The notes: generated by a model not told the origin, from the sequence alone. Shown: positions 24,969 through 37,812, numbered from the stretch's first letter. The stretch is 64,000 bases of DNA from Marsupella aquatica (GCA_973895155.1 OZ316891.1:7068001-7132000); one strand, 5' to 3'. Translations and numbers: made by a program.

Positions 24969-27900
24969 TCATTCTGCTGGTTTTGCATGATCGTCGAGCC
25001 ACTGAAAGAGAGTTCCAAAGACCTGCTCCACATTCTCAGGTGTCTCTCCAATCAACTGGTGCCACATACCTTCAAAACACATAGGCACGTTAACCGACGT
25101 TGGTCAGAGAGGCTTGCTGATGACTGCTGATGATAACCGTTCAAAACTGATGTCTAAAGTGAAGGGGTCATTGGCAAGCTTGGTGCTCTCTGAATAATCC
25201 TGACGATTTGACTAGATTCAGACTGACACAGCCAAACGTAAGACTCGTAGACATCTGCTACGGACTTGCTGGTGAAAAGATGTATACTTCGCTATTTACC
25301 ATGTTCTAAAGTCCTTCAAAATACCTTTCCCTTCAACTTGCAGTGAGAGTCTTGCCTACTTCTCAAGCTGTCATCGTCAATACTGGAGTGTAATTATATT
25401 GCAGTTCCTTCTAAAGTTACTTTCGTGCCCAGAAGTGAATCTGTGGCATTGCCATTGGTGGCCACAACTGAAGGTAGATGAAGCTGAAACTAAAGTCGGA
25501 AGAAACCTGACATTGGACTAAAAAATGCTTGCGAAGGTTGGTTCTACCCACTTTATCAAATGGATATCCTAAACACACACTGAAGCCTACAAGATAGCCT
25601 CGGGATGGAATGTTCTTGGCAGAAAGCGTAACGCTTTGAGTAGTGCAATGTTAGCATTGTGAAGACACGATTCTATCAGGAGAAAGAGTAAAGAATTGTT
25701 CGAGAGAACAGAATGCAGTATCAGGGCCGAATTGCTACGGTAACATGTCAATGAAGATCTCAAGTGCAAGTAAAAGGAAGCCTACTTTATCAAATGGATA
25801 TCCTATACACACACTGAAGCCTACAAGACAGCCTAGGCATGGAATGTTCTTGGCAGAAAGCCTAACGCTTTGCGTAGTGCAATGTTAGCATTGTGAAGAC
25901 ACGATTCTATCAGGAGAAAGGGTAAAGTATTCTTCGAGAGAACAGAATGCAGTATCAGGGCCGAATTGCTAAGGTAACATGTCAATGAAGATCTCAAGTG
26001 CAAGTAAAAGGAAGCCTAGCATTCATAGGGGTCCATCTTGAGCAAGGCTATAGCATTTCAGTTAACGGATTGCTCGGTCACCCCTGGTTCCTCCAGAAAC
26101 CGTAACGCAGGAATTGTGTTACAATGATAAGAATGATTGCATGAACCGATAAGTTTTGGTCTACAGGTCCCTTAGGCCATCGGACAAGAAGGTTCATAGA
26201 GTACTTTATGCACTTCAGGGTATGACATCACTCTATCAACAGTCCGGAAAATGGAGTACTTCAGTGGAGGATGCCTAGTAAAGATAATACTCTACGGGAC
26301 AAATGATTAATCAGGCACTTTACTAGATTGGAAAGAATCCTTGTCAAGAGAGGCTTCTGTTAACACAAGGACTTCAGTGAAGATCGGGGTGAAGATACGT
26401 AACTTCAAGTTTGCCGCCTTTACTTGGTAGTGGCATGTTTTATCAAAGGAATGGTTCATCAAGTACTGGCGAGAAAGCAATGGGCTCAATTTGGCAGAAA
26501 GCTTACCATCAAATACATGTACAGTTTTGTCAGCACTGCTGGCCTTCTCATATAGTGCTTCGCTCCCTCTTGGATCAGTCACAAAATCCAAGCGCCCGTG
26601 AACCGCGATGAAAGGTACTCTAACCTCCGGTAGCCGCTTCTCAATCTCTGCTACACGCTGAAGAATCTCACTGGCTGTCCCCAGTCGTGGACGGCCAGCA
26701 TACCTTACTGGGTTGGCTTTGGCCAGGGTGCGCTTCCACTCTTCCTTGAAAGAAACTGAAGGAATGTCCTTTGTTGGAACTATGGCAAGCCGCTGAATAC
26801 CCGGTATCCACCTGCAAAGAACTGCTTACATCATCTAGTTTCCAGATTTGGAGGCAATTTGCAATTCATAATGTTCAAGCAGAAGTGGATGTCTGACCCA
26901 TGCATGTGCTTGTTTCCTCTTCTGGCCTCTTTGTGCCTGTTGAGAACGGTCTTCAGATTCAAATGGTCAGATTCAAATGGTTGGATATTTTTAGAGGTGA
27001 GGAGAGATGCAGCTACAACCATTGCACAGATTCTAGCTACTTGAGGAAGAAAGAATCAAAGGAATAAGGGCTGTCCAGTTATGATTCAGTTGCAGTGCAT
27101 GCAAGAGAATCCACCACTTGACTAAATTAAATAAAAATTGAATATTAGTTTTCAACTCAAATTCTCTGATTAAAGACGGCATAATGTTGTCCAAGATGAA
27201 AGTGCCACTTCAGGTCCGTCAGATCTTGGGGTCGTTCATCTCTTAGAGAAAAATAGCTTCATGGAACAATAACACAAAACCTTTGAAACACAATTCGCCA
27301 GATCCTTCCAGCTAGGACACTCGTCTTCGCCATTATCATGCGAACCACTGCTTCTAATACTTTTTAGAAGGAGCTGAACTGAGTTATGATCAGTTCAGTT
27401 GTGCAAAGGGGTAAGAACTGCAGTCAAACTTCGGACCTTAAAAACTTTTGTCAAAAGGAAAAGTCTCAATGGAGGGTGGCTTAAGCATTTCGCCAATTCT
27501 GCGAATAAGGAGATGGTGTTACCTGACTATAAAGAGCAATAATGGCTTCACCGGCCATGGAGGTTCGTACTTGGCTGAGATGGACAACATAGCCCCATTG
27601 AGCATCACACCTTTGTACACATCAGGCTGCTTGAAGGTCATAAACACGATGATTGCACCTCCCATCGACTCGCCGTACAGGAGAGCTGGAAGATTAGCAT
27701 TTTCCTCAGCCTTTCTTACACCATCAAAGAAGTGGATACAGTCGTCCACAATATTATGGATTGATGGGACGTAGCCCTTCAGTCCTCCTGTTTTACCATG
27801 GCCTTCGTGGTCTATAGCGTGCACAGAGTACCCTCGTTGTGCAATCGCTATTGCTGTGAGCTGCACAAGCCATCCACTGTCGGCTCCATACCCATGACAG

Positions 27901-28082
27901 ACAAACACGAGGCCTTTGACAACTCCCTCCCTAGGTTTCCAAGAGTGTGTATATTGTGAGAACCCTCTTGGATTCTCCAAAAAAGACTCACAATGAATCA
28001 CCTTATGACGAATGTAGAAGTCCTCAGGAGAGTACTTCCCGAATATGGAGTCCACATTAGAGTCAGTCACCGGATGAGGCAT
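24969..28082 (-). CDS. Alpha/beta hydrolase, monoacylglycerol lipase group
   Basis: Three minus-strand coding exons, 28082-27523, 26811-26507 and 25069-24969, total 966 nt and encode 321 residues plus TGA, the usual size of plant monoacylglycerol lipase / caffeoylshikimate-esterase-type proteins. Exon 1 starts MPHPV and holds the oxyanion HGYG, the Ser nucleophile elbow GESMGG, and AIDHEGHGKTGGLKGYV. Exon 2 has PTKDIPSVSFKEEWKR and the acid residue in HGRLDFVTDP. Exon 3 has the catalytic His in GMWHQLIGETPENV. All three catalytic residues are therefore present. No signal peptide or membrane span is obvious. The real substrate cannot be told from sequence: monoacylglycerol, lysophospholipid or phenolic ester are all known in this group. 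Intron 2 (1437 bp) carries a tandem duplication. Confidence 0.93.
25550..26017. repeat. 234-bp tandem duplication inside hydrolase intron 2
   Basis: Two adjacent copies begin 'actttatcaaatggatatcc' at 25550 and 25784 and differ at only a handful of positions. The unit is entirely within the 1437-bp intron and does not touch splice sites. Confidence 0.95.
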
Positions 28083-30196
28083 TTGCGCTTGAAGCAGTCG
28101 ATCCTTCCTCGGACCTGTTTTAGAGTCCCGAGTCAGAGAAAGAAGCAGAACTTGGCAGAGAAGACAATCAATTCAGGCCGCTGCAATTTTTCAAATGCTA
28201 CGTAATATTCAATTTCACGAAGAATGAGACCCGAAGAAATGAATACTCAAGTAATCAATGCAATCTCCTAGCTCAGGATGGGCGACTGAATTACGAAAAG
28301 ACAGAAGAGCAAGGAGACACTGGGTCGAACTGAATGGATTTTCGGAGGTTTTGAGGATGGAAGAACTCAAATAGAAACCTAGAGGCTCAAGCAAGCTGGA
28401 TGCGTCGCCATTGATTCGAACCGTAGTTTTCTGATCAAACCGCAAGGAATCAATACATAAAGATCAATTTAAGGCCCTGTCGTGCGCTCACTCATTCCTC
28501 TATAAGAATTGCGATCCAGGCAGGAAGCATGGATTCACGTCCCCTCCTCTAGGAATAATATATGGCCTTGAGCTGACAAAGGGGATATTCCACTTTGCAC
28601 ACCAAATTACTGTGTAACGATAAGCACGGAGACTGGTAGACTCGAGACGTACGGGTCCACTTACCGACTAGAACGGTTTAAGAGATGGATACAGCAGCTT
28701 CTTCGTGTTCAACCTCCACGCCTCCCGTACATGGGGTCTCAAGAGCAACGACGCAAAGGAGGACGACCTTTCTGCAAACTGAATTCAGTCGTCCAAACGT
28801 TGTTGGTGGGCGATACACGGAGTTGCCGTGATTTCTGTGTTGTACTCCACTGCGCTGACCGGACAAAGCACACCACAGAACCATATCTTCAGGCCTATTT
28901 TAATATTTACGTTGCATTGGAAGTTAGGTTGAAATTCACAGGGGAGAAAGGAGCCTCTGTGATCTGGGTCCGGAGTAGACCGAAAGGGAAATCCTCAAAA
29001 GGTAGTACTCCTCGAAACTGGGCCCAGTCAGCGATTGATGCACCGTCTTATCACGTCTTCGCGGTTCTCCCGCAGCGATGTCAGCTATAAAAGGGAGCCT
29101 AAAGTTGCAAGAGAAAACGCTTGTTGTTTCTCCCTTAACCCATTAAATCCATGCGGACTTTCAAATCCGTTCAGAGATTCATTCATCGTCCGCCTCGTAC
29201 ATCAGCATCCATGTTTCCCCCCCCCCCCACCTATCTCTTTCCAGGACAGAATTGCGTTTGCCAAACTTCGAGGCGGGCTCTCATTGTATGTACATTGACG
29301 TTGGGAAATATCTGAAAGACACATAAACGAAACCCTAACATCCATCGCCACCTACTCGTTTCCAGGGAGCAGCTACCAGCAGGAGGTTTCCTTTATCGCA
29401 TTGCCTCTGTAAACATGCTTCCTATCTGTGTAGGATCTGCTTGGTTGGGAGGCCCGAGGCGTGCTTGGAAACTTCCGTGGAAGCCAGACAAAGACGATAG
29501 CTTTGTATTTTCCTTCAATTCCTTGTCCCATCTGTGCCTCCATGAACTTGACAATCATTACGTACACTTGGATTCACTTCTCTACAATGACCGTGACCGT
29601 GCGCTTTCTAGGGCCTTTGACCTTCAAACTACATATTCTCTAGCAAAGTTGCAGTATAATGTCAACTGAGTTGAATTTGGATTCGCCTGTCACTTTGTCT
29701 TTTACTAATCACTCATCCTCAGATATTTCCGCATTTGCCTAGGGATCTCAGACACTATCCTCAAGGTCCCCCACATGGCTTCACTATAGACCAAGCTCAG
29801 CCCTTACTACCCAGCTCATGCGAGTTGCGTCGACAGTAATCAACCCACCAATCTGGATGAATTCTCCACATTCTGAGCAACAGATCTTGACTCACCGGAA
29901 GATCACTGGCGAGTTTGAATCTCCGTCCTCCTTTGGATCTCCTTGGTGTTATCGGGTGGACCTTGGAGCACCATCAATTACGAAGAGTATCGCTGTCCTC
30001 GGTCCGGAGCAAAGCATGGGGTGTATTTGCATTTTAGAGATTCTCTCCTTCTTCTGTAATGCGCACCCCCAGCTTTGGACTCAATGTGGTAAGCATTCGG
30101 CTGCTGCTGCTGCTGCCGCTTCTGGTCCTGTGACATAGGGGGTAGTTTAGTGGACTGTCAGCTCGTGCCGTTCTCCGAGCATTCAGCGCATACCTC
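28083..30196. other. Divergent intergenic/promoter region
   Basis: About 2.1 kb between the start codons of the minus-strand hydrolase and the plus-strand RFC3-like gene, so both promoters should lie here. Contains short ORFs and a small CTG/GCT run at about 30101-30121. An in-frame TAG at 30143 precedes the RFC3-like ATG. Confidence 0.6.
29086..29093 (+). promoter_or_regulatory. Candidate TATA box
   Basis: 'TATAAAAG' in the context 'cagctataaaagggagc' on the plus strand. It is about 1.1 kb upstream of the RFC3-like ATG, so it would require a long leader or a leader intron. It could equally be chance. Confidence 0.3.
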
Positions 30197-33100
30197 ATGG
30201 CTTCACGAGTTAGCCCGTTACAGGCTCATGTTCCAGCTCACCAAGTCAGCATGACAGGCGCAGAGGACGAAGGCGGCGGTGTTGGTCGTAAGTATATGGT
30301 GCTAGCAAAAAAAAGCATCAACAGCTCCAGACCACAAACGAGTAGCCTCACTGAGTGTTTCAAGATTACTTGCGGAGACAAAGGCCGCCCAGAGAGTGTG
30401 TCCAACAAGACACTTGAACCTCCTCCAGGCGAAGTTTCTTTCAAAAATGGAGTGCGAGCTTTGTGGGCAGATAAGCACTGCCCAAGATCTCTGTCCGGTT
30501 TCCAGTGTCATGCTCAGCAAACCCAGCAACTGAAACAGCTGGTATGTATGGTAACCCCTGCATAACAGGATACGGGCCGTTTTGTCGGCCAATTTCCATA
30601 ACACGCCGACTTCTCTCAATTGTTGAATTCGATTCGCTGTTGTCTACCTCACCGAAAAACCTGGGAGCTACAGTAATGCATTGGACTGCCAATTTTGCCG
30701 AAATTCATCAACTCTTGGTCATTTTTCATTTGAATGGTTCTTTATAGAGTGAGTGGACCTTCATACGCTCTATTTCAAAGATTAACATTTGGGCACCAGT
30801 TGGAGTGCATCTAATTTTCTACCCCGCGTCAGAGATCCAAGCCCTGTTAATGTGCAAGTACATAGTAAAGATGGCTAGTCATTTCTAGTTAATCTGAAGG
30901 TAGGCTTCAGACAAGTCTGCATTTCCCCAGCTCTGTGCAATGGTGCACCTTTTGGAGCACCAAATTCATTGGAGAATGTTGTCTAAGTGATCTTAACACA
31001 TTAGGATGTGGATCGGATGTGGGAAATGTTCATTGATCCCCTTCTCGTGGGTCAGACTCCCTCAATGCCTACATTGCCTACTGTCCTCCCAAGTAAGTTC
31101 CAGCTCCGACGTTAAAATTGAACTGCTTACTCTTTTGCTTTGTGAAGCCTTGAAGGCATCCACATTGGTCAACCCGCACGAGACTACTACCGTTTCCTCT
31201 ACGTGATCATGGAATCTCTTCTTCATTTGGCTCAGTGAGAATCCAGGAGCATTTAGAAAATCCTCTTTTGGCTAATGAATGGCAGTTGTGAATTGTTGAC
31301 AGATTTCTCAAGGCAATTGCCCCACTCTGATCCTTGAAGGTCCAAGTGGAGCAGGGAAGAAGGCATTGGCAACAGCTTTGCTTCATGATATCTTCGGAGA
31401 CGCAAAGGTTTGTGATTTTCGGTCTGTGTAAACTTCGCTTTGATTTGTGTGTAAAAGCCGCACAATGCGTATATTTTCCGCCACTCAGTGACGGAATCAT
31501 CCATGTTTCGTTCTGACGTTTCTTGGATCGTCTTTGTAGATTCTTCATGAATACAAACCTTTTCCAGTCCAGGTACTTCTCAAACCTTTGAAGTTCACGT
31601 TTGAAAGAAAATCGTCTTTAAGTAGTCATACGTTTAGAGTAGTTTTTCTTTTAACAAAAGCCTCAAGGGGGTGCACAACGTCGCTTTTCAACGCTCAGAA
31701 TCATGTGGAAAATTATTGAAAGGAAAGATAAGCAGCAAAGCAAACACAAGGTTGCGTGCTTCAACTTTCATGTCATTGCATTGACTGCGCAAACTTCAAA
31801 CCTAGTATTTTCCTTTTTAGTTACTTGGCTTGATCTTTCATAAGGATAATGATTGATCTAACCTTTCGAGGCTGAACTTGCCATTTCAGGGAGGACCACA
31901 GCCCACAATCACGGTACCTATTGCTACGAGCAGATACCATGTGGAGGTCGATCTTCTTCATGTTGGAGAATTTGACAAGGACGTGCTGCCAACTATCTTC
32001 AAGGAAATCAATTTCAGTTCCCAAAGGGCCAGGAACAGTCCAACGATATGTAGTTCAGATGTTGATACGTTTAAATGTAAGCGGTCAAAATAGTTTATGA
32101 TGCAATGGATTTTTTGTGATGGCTTCGAGGCTAATGCATCTACACCACAAATCGCTTCATCTGAACTAAACTGGGTTGTCTTCTAGCGTCTTATCTTCTA
32201 TTGAATCACATTGCAGCTCAAGGATTGTTGCTATGAATTGGTTTTGTAGTGATTATGGTACTTCATGGAGAACTTTTGTCTTGGGAAGCTCAGCAGAGTT
32301 TGCGTCGACTGATGGATAGATATGGGGACACCTGTAAGCTGGTTCTATGCTGCAACCTGAACGATGAAAGTGTAAACGAACCTGTACTCAGTGAAGCCAT
32401 AAGATCTCGCTGTCAAATTATCAATGTGGAAGTGCCAAGTCAAGAAGAGGTTTACTTCAATCCGGAGACCTCCACTTTTTGAAACCTGTCCGTCTGTATC
32501 AGTGCATTAGATGCCTTCATTCTCGTTTGAAATTACGAGGAAAGGACTTTTTAACTTGTTCAGAATATGACCAGATGGTGAGAGTCTTGATTCAAGTTGC
32601 CAAGAAGGAAGATATAAATCTGCCGAAGGCCGTTGCTGCTAGGATTGCAGGCCACTGCAAAGATAGCCTTCGCAAAGCAATTGTTCAACTTGAAACCTGC
32701 AAACATTATCAGTGCGTGCCGTTTTTCCATGAATGTCATTGCAATCAAAGTCGTTGTCCTCACTTCCCCTACGTAATGTCCAGGCTATATACAAGACAAG
32801 TTAAGAGGTGGATTGTTACAAGAACAGATGGACAGCGTGTTTCTGAAATCTATGTTGTTAACTTTTCAGAGGCCAGAAGTCCCTGCAATCTGGGGATATT
32901 TTGACTAACCTATGGTGTTTAATATTTACATAGGTACCCTTTTTCGTTGGGCCAACGTGTCCACATAAGTCACTGGGAGGAGGACGTCATCGAGATTGTC
33001 TCGGACATTATGGCCGATCCTACTCCTAAGAGGTGTATGTATCTTATGGAACTCTAGGCGGTATCACAGGTCACAAAGCAGCATTCGTCATTTTCAATTG

Positions 33101-34652
33101 ATACACAAAACATCAGTTCTTATGTAGCCTTGGGTTCGAATGTGGAAATCTGATAAGAACTTCGATCCAACGTAATGCACCTTTGGGAGGATGTTATTAA
33201 GTGATATCAAGTGAGCACACATTCCAAGTACAAGTCTTATTAAGAAAGCCACTGGAGCTGCACGATGTGAAATGTGATCATAGTTCTCACTTGGCCTGAA
33301 GATCTAGTGAAAGTTCTGCGCTTTCATGCCCTGACTGAATTGTTCCATGGAAGATAACGGCCGTTCCTGCTAAGGACAAGTTCTAAAACAAAGCTGATCT
33401 GAGAATTTCTGTCACAGGCTTTTCATCGTTCGTGCAAAGATGCAGACCCTCCTGACTAATTGCGTGTCACCTATTCTCATCCTTCAGGTAACTCTTCAGC
33501 CTATTCATGGCCCCCGTTATCATCTTTCAGGTAAAAATCTCTTGCAACAACTGCATGTGGTGCGGTTTTGAAACTTTCAAAGGGTTGTTACAATTCACGG
33601 ACAGTGTCATACATCCAAATTGGACCAGAGGTGTTTCGGTGTGGTGGTTTGCGAGTGGTTGTATATATTGTTTGCTTTTTGAGGTATTCAGTCGGAAGCC
33701 ACGTTGATCAATGCAGCTACTTGTTTCTGATAAATTTCTAACACGGATCACAGAAATTGATAGAGGAGTTGCTGCTACAAACTGATTCTCAACAGCTTAA
33801 AAAGCATATTTGTCATTGGGCTGGCTTCTATGTAAGATCCACTAATCCTTCCTGATGGCTCTATACTCTGGACTGTAGAGGATTGGACTTCAACTGTCCG
33901 GCCTTTTTGTGAAATACACTGGATTCTTGTTAGCCTAAAGCTGTCCATTTCTCAAGGCACATGCCCCACATGGTTGTAAGGAAATGTAGCGTTGCAACTC
34001 ATTTATTCTTCGAAGGTATTCCAAGATATCCCTGGGCGTTGATTGACCCTGGGTAAGACCTGGAATGTGCTAGCATGGGACCTCATGCTGCAGCTGATAC
34101 CTCTTTAAAACAATGGTCGCAGGAGACACGACTGCGAACAGTGCCTAATCCAATATTTCAGCTGGAAGGTTTGTTTGTTACAATGAAGATCGGTTTTATA
34201 TTAATTCCTGCAAGCTACTGTACTGTGTTGGTTTGATTGCTTTGTATCTCGACTAAGCGCTAATTTCTTAGGCATGAGCAGGAAAGAGTATCAAGGTTCA
34301 AGTACAATTAACTAACATCCGGTTGAGTGTTAGTTGCTATTTATTTCTCTCGGGTCTAGCAACGCTCGTGATTCCCTGTGAAGCGCCCCTCATTCTTTAA
34401 CAACTACATGAAATGAAAACGTGTCATTTCAAGCCTGCATTTTGCGAGCTCACTGGCGATTGCTTTCTTGTTGTTGCAGCATATCTGGCAAAGATCACGA
34501 GTATGTACAAGATTCAAACCACACCGAAAGCTCAACGTACCGTTGAATCGCGTCCTTCCTTGGACAGGCATCCCTTGGAGTTTGAAATGTCCCCAAGTCA
34601 GCATATTAAGCGTTTCTTCACGAAATATGATGGCTCAATCAGATCCAAGTGA
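30197..34652 (+). CDS. RFC3-like clamp-loader AAA+ protein
   Basis: Eleven exons: 30197-30541, 31303-31407, 31540-31572, 31890-32076, 32250-32449, 32575-32711, 32934-33032, 33418-33487, 33754-33831, 34123-34168, 34480-34652, giving 490 residues. An in-frame stop 54 bp upstream of the ATG supports the start. After an 80-90 residue unshared N-terminus comes ALWADKHCPRSLSGF (the RFC-box 'WADKYRP' element), Walker A GPSGAGKK (31339-31362), a degenerate Walker B (LIMVLHGEL, 32252-32275), SEAIRSRCQI (SRC motif), then the helical domains (KDSLRKAIVQLETCK; YPFSLGQ; HICHWAGFY). The order matches replication factor C subunit 3, and details match a less-studied plant RFC3-like family better than canonical RFC3. 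Expected partners are other RFC subunits loading PCNA, or an alternative loader; that is inference. Confidence 0.85.
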
Positions 34653-35693
34653 AACTCATTCCTTGTAGCAGTTTGAGGGTACCAGACTTGGCCCGCTGAC
34701 CCTATATAATAGATTTCCAGATCGATCGACCCGATTCAAAACTTTTTTGAATCCATGATCAAAGCTCCGATTTTCTGCGTGTGCTTCGAATGTGGAGCAG
34801 CCCTTGGAAAATAGTCATGTAGCTCGTTAATCGGCATCCTTTTTCAAAAGAAAGACATGCTAGATTTTGTTAGAGAAACCTCAATAGTTCATTACTGTAC
34901 CAGACTCTAGAGAGCTGCCAGAAGCAAGCTCCGCTTCTACGACAAGCTGTCATGGGAATCCCTTTGGCCGTTACTACTGAGTTGCATCTATAAAAATCTG
35001 ATCATAATTGCTTTCCAAAGATCATGATTAGGTGTATTTGTGTTTCTGCATGTCAACAACGACATACGAAGGATACTTGACAGGAGTCAAGCAATTTACG
35101 ATTTACACTTACAATTGCTGTTATCACAATTGTCACCATCCTTTTTATCAATATAGTTGCACATCACTTACGGTAAATACAAGCGAAAAACCTGTGTCAA
35201 AATTCTCTGCAGCCCTCGCCTCATCATTCTCAAGCGTTACGTCCTGTGACAGCTTCGAAGCTTCGAGGCAAACCTCAACATACTCGAGGCGAGGCTTTTA
35301 TTCAATAGGCCAGAGTGCTTGCACATCGTTTGGACTTGCACGGAGAGCTCGTTGCTCAACATAGATATCAGTGCTGGCTGTGGCGGGCGGGACTGCAAAG
35401 TGGGAGTCCTGATCAACACTACGACCCTCCAGTTGTCTTTCCACCATCCCCTGAACTTTTGAAACATTCCGCCATGGATACAGGGTAGATTAATATTCCC
35501 TGCCTACTCCCGATACTTCATGACAGCAACTCTCCAAAAATCTGGCTGCTCTCAAATGCTGTCTCGAGATCCCCCAAAGGCCACGGACTATTCGCTGGAT
35601 GACGAGGGCAGAGTCAGGGTTCGGACTTCCTCTAGAAATTCGTTAGAAGGCCCGTCTCCATGAATTCCGCCATGGATACAGGTGTGGATCCAA
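34653..35693. other. Intergenic; no gene seen
   Basis: Spacer 3' of the RFC3-like gene. A short direct repeat 'ttccgccatggatacagg' occurs near 35467 and 35660. No supported gene. Confidence 0.45.
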
Positions 35694-36365
35694 TTAGAGT
35701 TCTTCTTTCTTTGCACAACCTTCTAAGCGACATCGTGACCCTGCTCGGGAGTGCGTGAGGCAAATCTTAGACCGAACAAATTGATCGACGAAGCATTCTC
35801 TCGACACACCTTCCACGGCTCCAGGATCTGATGGAAGGGGAAGACAAGGAGTCATACGGAACCATCGATTCCCATCGATGGGTGATTTGTGTGGCTCCTT
35901 GCCTTTCCCATCTAGCAGATCCCCAAAGTCGGGCTCATAACCTTCATCGCCCTCTAAAACTGACATGACGACGGCATCATCGTTCCTGGGCGGAACCACA
36001 TGTTGATTCTCCTGAATCGAATTCGCACCCAACAGTAATGACCCAACAGTAATGTTGAGACATTCGAAAGAGACTGTGTCCCGTTGTTGAGAAGCACAGG
36101 AGGTGCCGGAAGATATCTGCGGACGCACACGATCACTCCGGCGGTTCCTGGAAGGGCACATCTCAAAATGTCGTGGGAAAGTAGGTGGGCGAAACTCGGA
36201 GCTTCCCTTCTTCTTCTTCTTCCACAGACTTAATTCGTGGACCTTTTGGCTAATTGAGTCTGCTTTTTTCCTTTTCTCAACAACAAACCCTAAGTTTTCT
36301 AGTATCCGAGTCATGTTTTTCCTTTTCTCAACAACAAACCCTAAGTTTTCTAGTATCCGAGTCAT
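35694..36365 (-). CDS. Hypothetical ORF, 223 codons
   Basis: Single open frame on the minus strand with an ATG at 36365. It begins with a 17-residue unit (MTRILENLGFVVEKRK plus N or K) repeated twice in frame, then a Lys run, a basic Arg/Ser region and an acidic segment (EGDEGYEPDFGDLLDGK). No domain was recognised and no flanking exons were found. The composition is compatible with a small nuclear or transposon-derived protein, or with a non-coding repeat read by chance. Confidence 0.25.
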   Translation of the reverse strand: MTRILENLGFVVEKRKNMTRILENLGFVVEKRKKADSISQKVHELSLWKKKKKGSSEFRPPTFPRHFEMCPSRNRRSDRVRPQISSGTSCASQQRDTVSFECLNITVGSLLLGANSIQENQHVVPPRNDDAVVMSVLEGDEGYEPDFGDLLDGKGKEPHKSPIDGNRWFRMTPCLPLPSDPGAVEGVSRECFVDQFVRSKICLTHSRAGSRCRLEGCAKKEEL

Positions 36366-36366
36366 G
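36265..36366. repeat. 51-bp tandem duplication
   Basis: A 51-bp unit containing 'tttttccttttctcaacaac' and 'ctagtatccgagtcatg' is repeated exactly at 36265-36315 and 36316-36366. Because 51 is divisible by 3 it keeps the minus-strand frame open. Confidence 0.95.
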
Positions 36367-36396
36367 GTTGTGGAAGATGTGTCGCCCAATTTCTCA

Positions 36397-36480
36397 ATGT
36401 ACTTTCCAAAGAATTATTTTGGAGATTTCACTGCCCTATTTGTCAATGTACTTTCAAATAATAATTTTGGAGATTTCACT
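36397..36480. repeat. Short duplication around 'ttttggagatttcact'
   Basis: 'tcaatgtactttc-aaagaattattttggagatttcact'-type text occurs twice, at about 36394-36431 and 36442-36480, with small differences. Confidence 0.75.
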
Positions 36481-36692
36481 AGAGTCCGACTTTGGCAAGT
36501 TTTGAATTAGAGTTTATTAGCTTCATCACCTTGATGCAACTATTCACCAAATGGAGAAGAGGGCAGAGCTTAAGTTTAGAAAAGAGAGAAGTTTAATTAG
36601 AAAGGGACATGTTATGTTGGACAAGTAAGATAGATTTTACACTTTGTATTGTTTTTTCACAAATTCATTGTGGACCCATTCAGCGATGGCCT

Positions 36693-37100
36693 GAGCAATT
36701 TGGCATTCCTTCAACGGCCACACTTTGCTTTGCAGGCCAGAGTTCACAGCGTAGTTATCACAAGCAATTAGCAAAATCATGTCTTTTTGCTACATGCAAC
36801 CAAATTTTTAAGTTAAGAGAGTCAAAATTCAATCCATTGCAAGTCCATTTGAAATTAGATGAATGTCTGATAAAATGAATTGTATCAGTTTGTTGAGTTC
36901 AAGTTAGGACCATAGCTAGCAATTTGGCATTCCTTCAACTACCATAAGAATACTTTGCTTTGCAGGCTGAACGGCATGTTATCAAGCTAAGAGAGTCAAA
37001 ATTCAATTTGTGGCAAGTGTATTTGAAACCAGATCAATGTTTGTTTGATTAAATGAATTATGTCAGTTCGTTGAGTTCAAGTTCGCACCATGGCTAGCAG
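36693..37100. repeat. Diverged tandem duplication, about 200 bp
   Basis: Copies at 36693-36916 and 36917-37100 share 'agcaatttggcattccttca', 'actttgctttgcaggc', 'aagagagtcaaaattcaat', 'aaaatgaatt' and 'gttgagttcaagtt' in order. Confidence 0.8.
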
Positions 37101-37606
37101 TTCACCTTAATTGCAAAAGGCCGGAAATCTTACTCCAAGTGCCAATTACCCTTTAACAAGGAAGTTATCAAGTTAGTTATTAATCATTTTTTATTATATG
37201 AAAAATATTTTTTAAATCTTTGAATTTAAGTTTTAAAATTGGATACGTAATCGAACGGTTACATAGTGACAGTTTTAATCGTCTTGTTCTTTGCATTTCT
37301 AATTTTTTACTGTTCTTTTTACGGCATGGCGTCCCAAAATTTACACTTAATTTGACACAAGCACGAATGAACACTATAAGTTTGATTCACAAAACTAATG
37401 AGTCTTGTTTGTTGCGGTTGTTGTTGATGTGGCACATTGTGGTGCCAGGAATTTTGGAAGGGGCCTCTCATGGGGTCCGTAAATACCCCCTTACAATGGT
37501 GGCAACTCCTGCCTGGTATCTGATGCTGGCAAATTTGGAAGGCTCACTGCAAATGTCTCGCTTTTTCTCTTCTATATTCCCTCTCCCTCCTTTTTTTTCT
37601 CTAGTC

Positions 37607-37812
37607 CTGGCTACCCTCCCCCTCATCTTAGTTTGCATAGTGATGCATTATTATAATAATTGCATAATTTCCCCTTGTGTCGTTTTCTCTACCTTTTTAA
37701 TTGTTCTCCACTTACTCTATTTTTGTCCTTCTTTTCTCTCTGGGCCAATTTCTGGCTACCCTCCCCCTCATCTTAGATTGTATAGTCCTGCATTATTATA
37801 ATAATTGCACCC
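37607..37812. repeat. Direct repeat pair, about 62 bp
   Basis: 'ctggctaccctccccctcat' through 'gcattattataataattgca' occurs at 37607-37668 and 37752-37812 with three or four differences. Confidence 0.85.
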
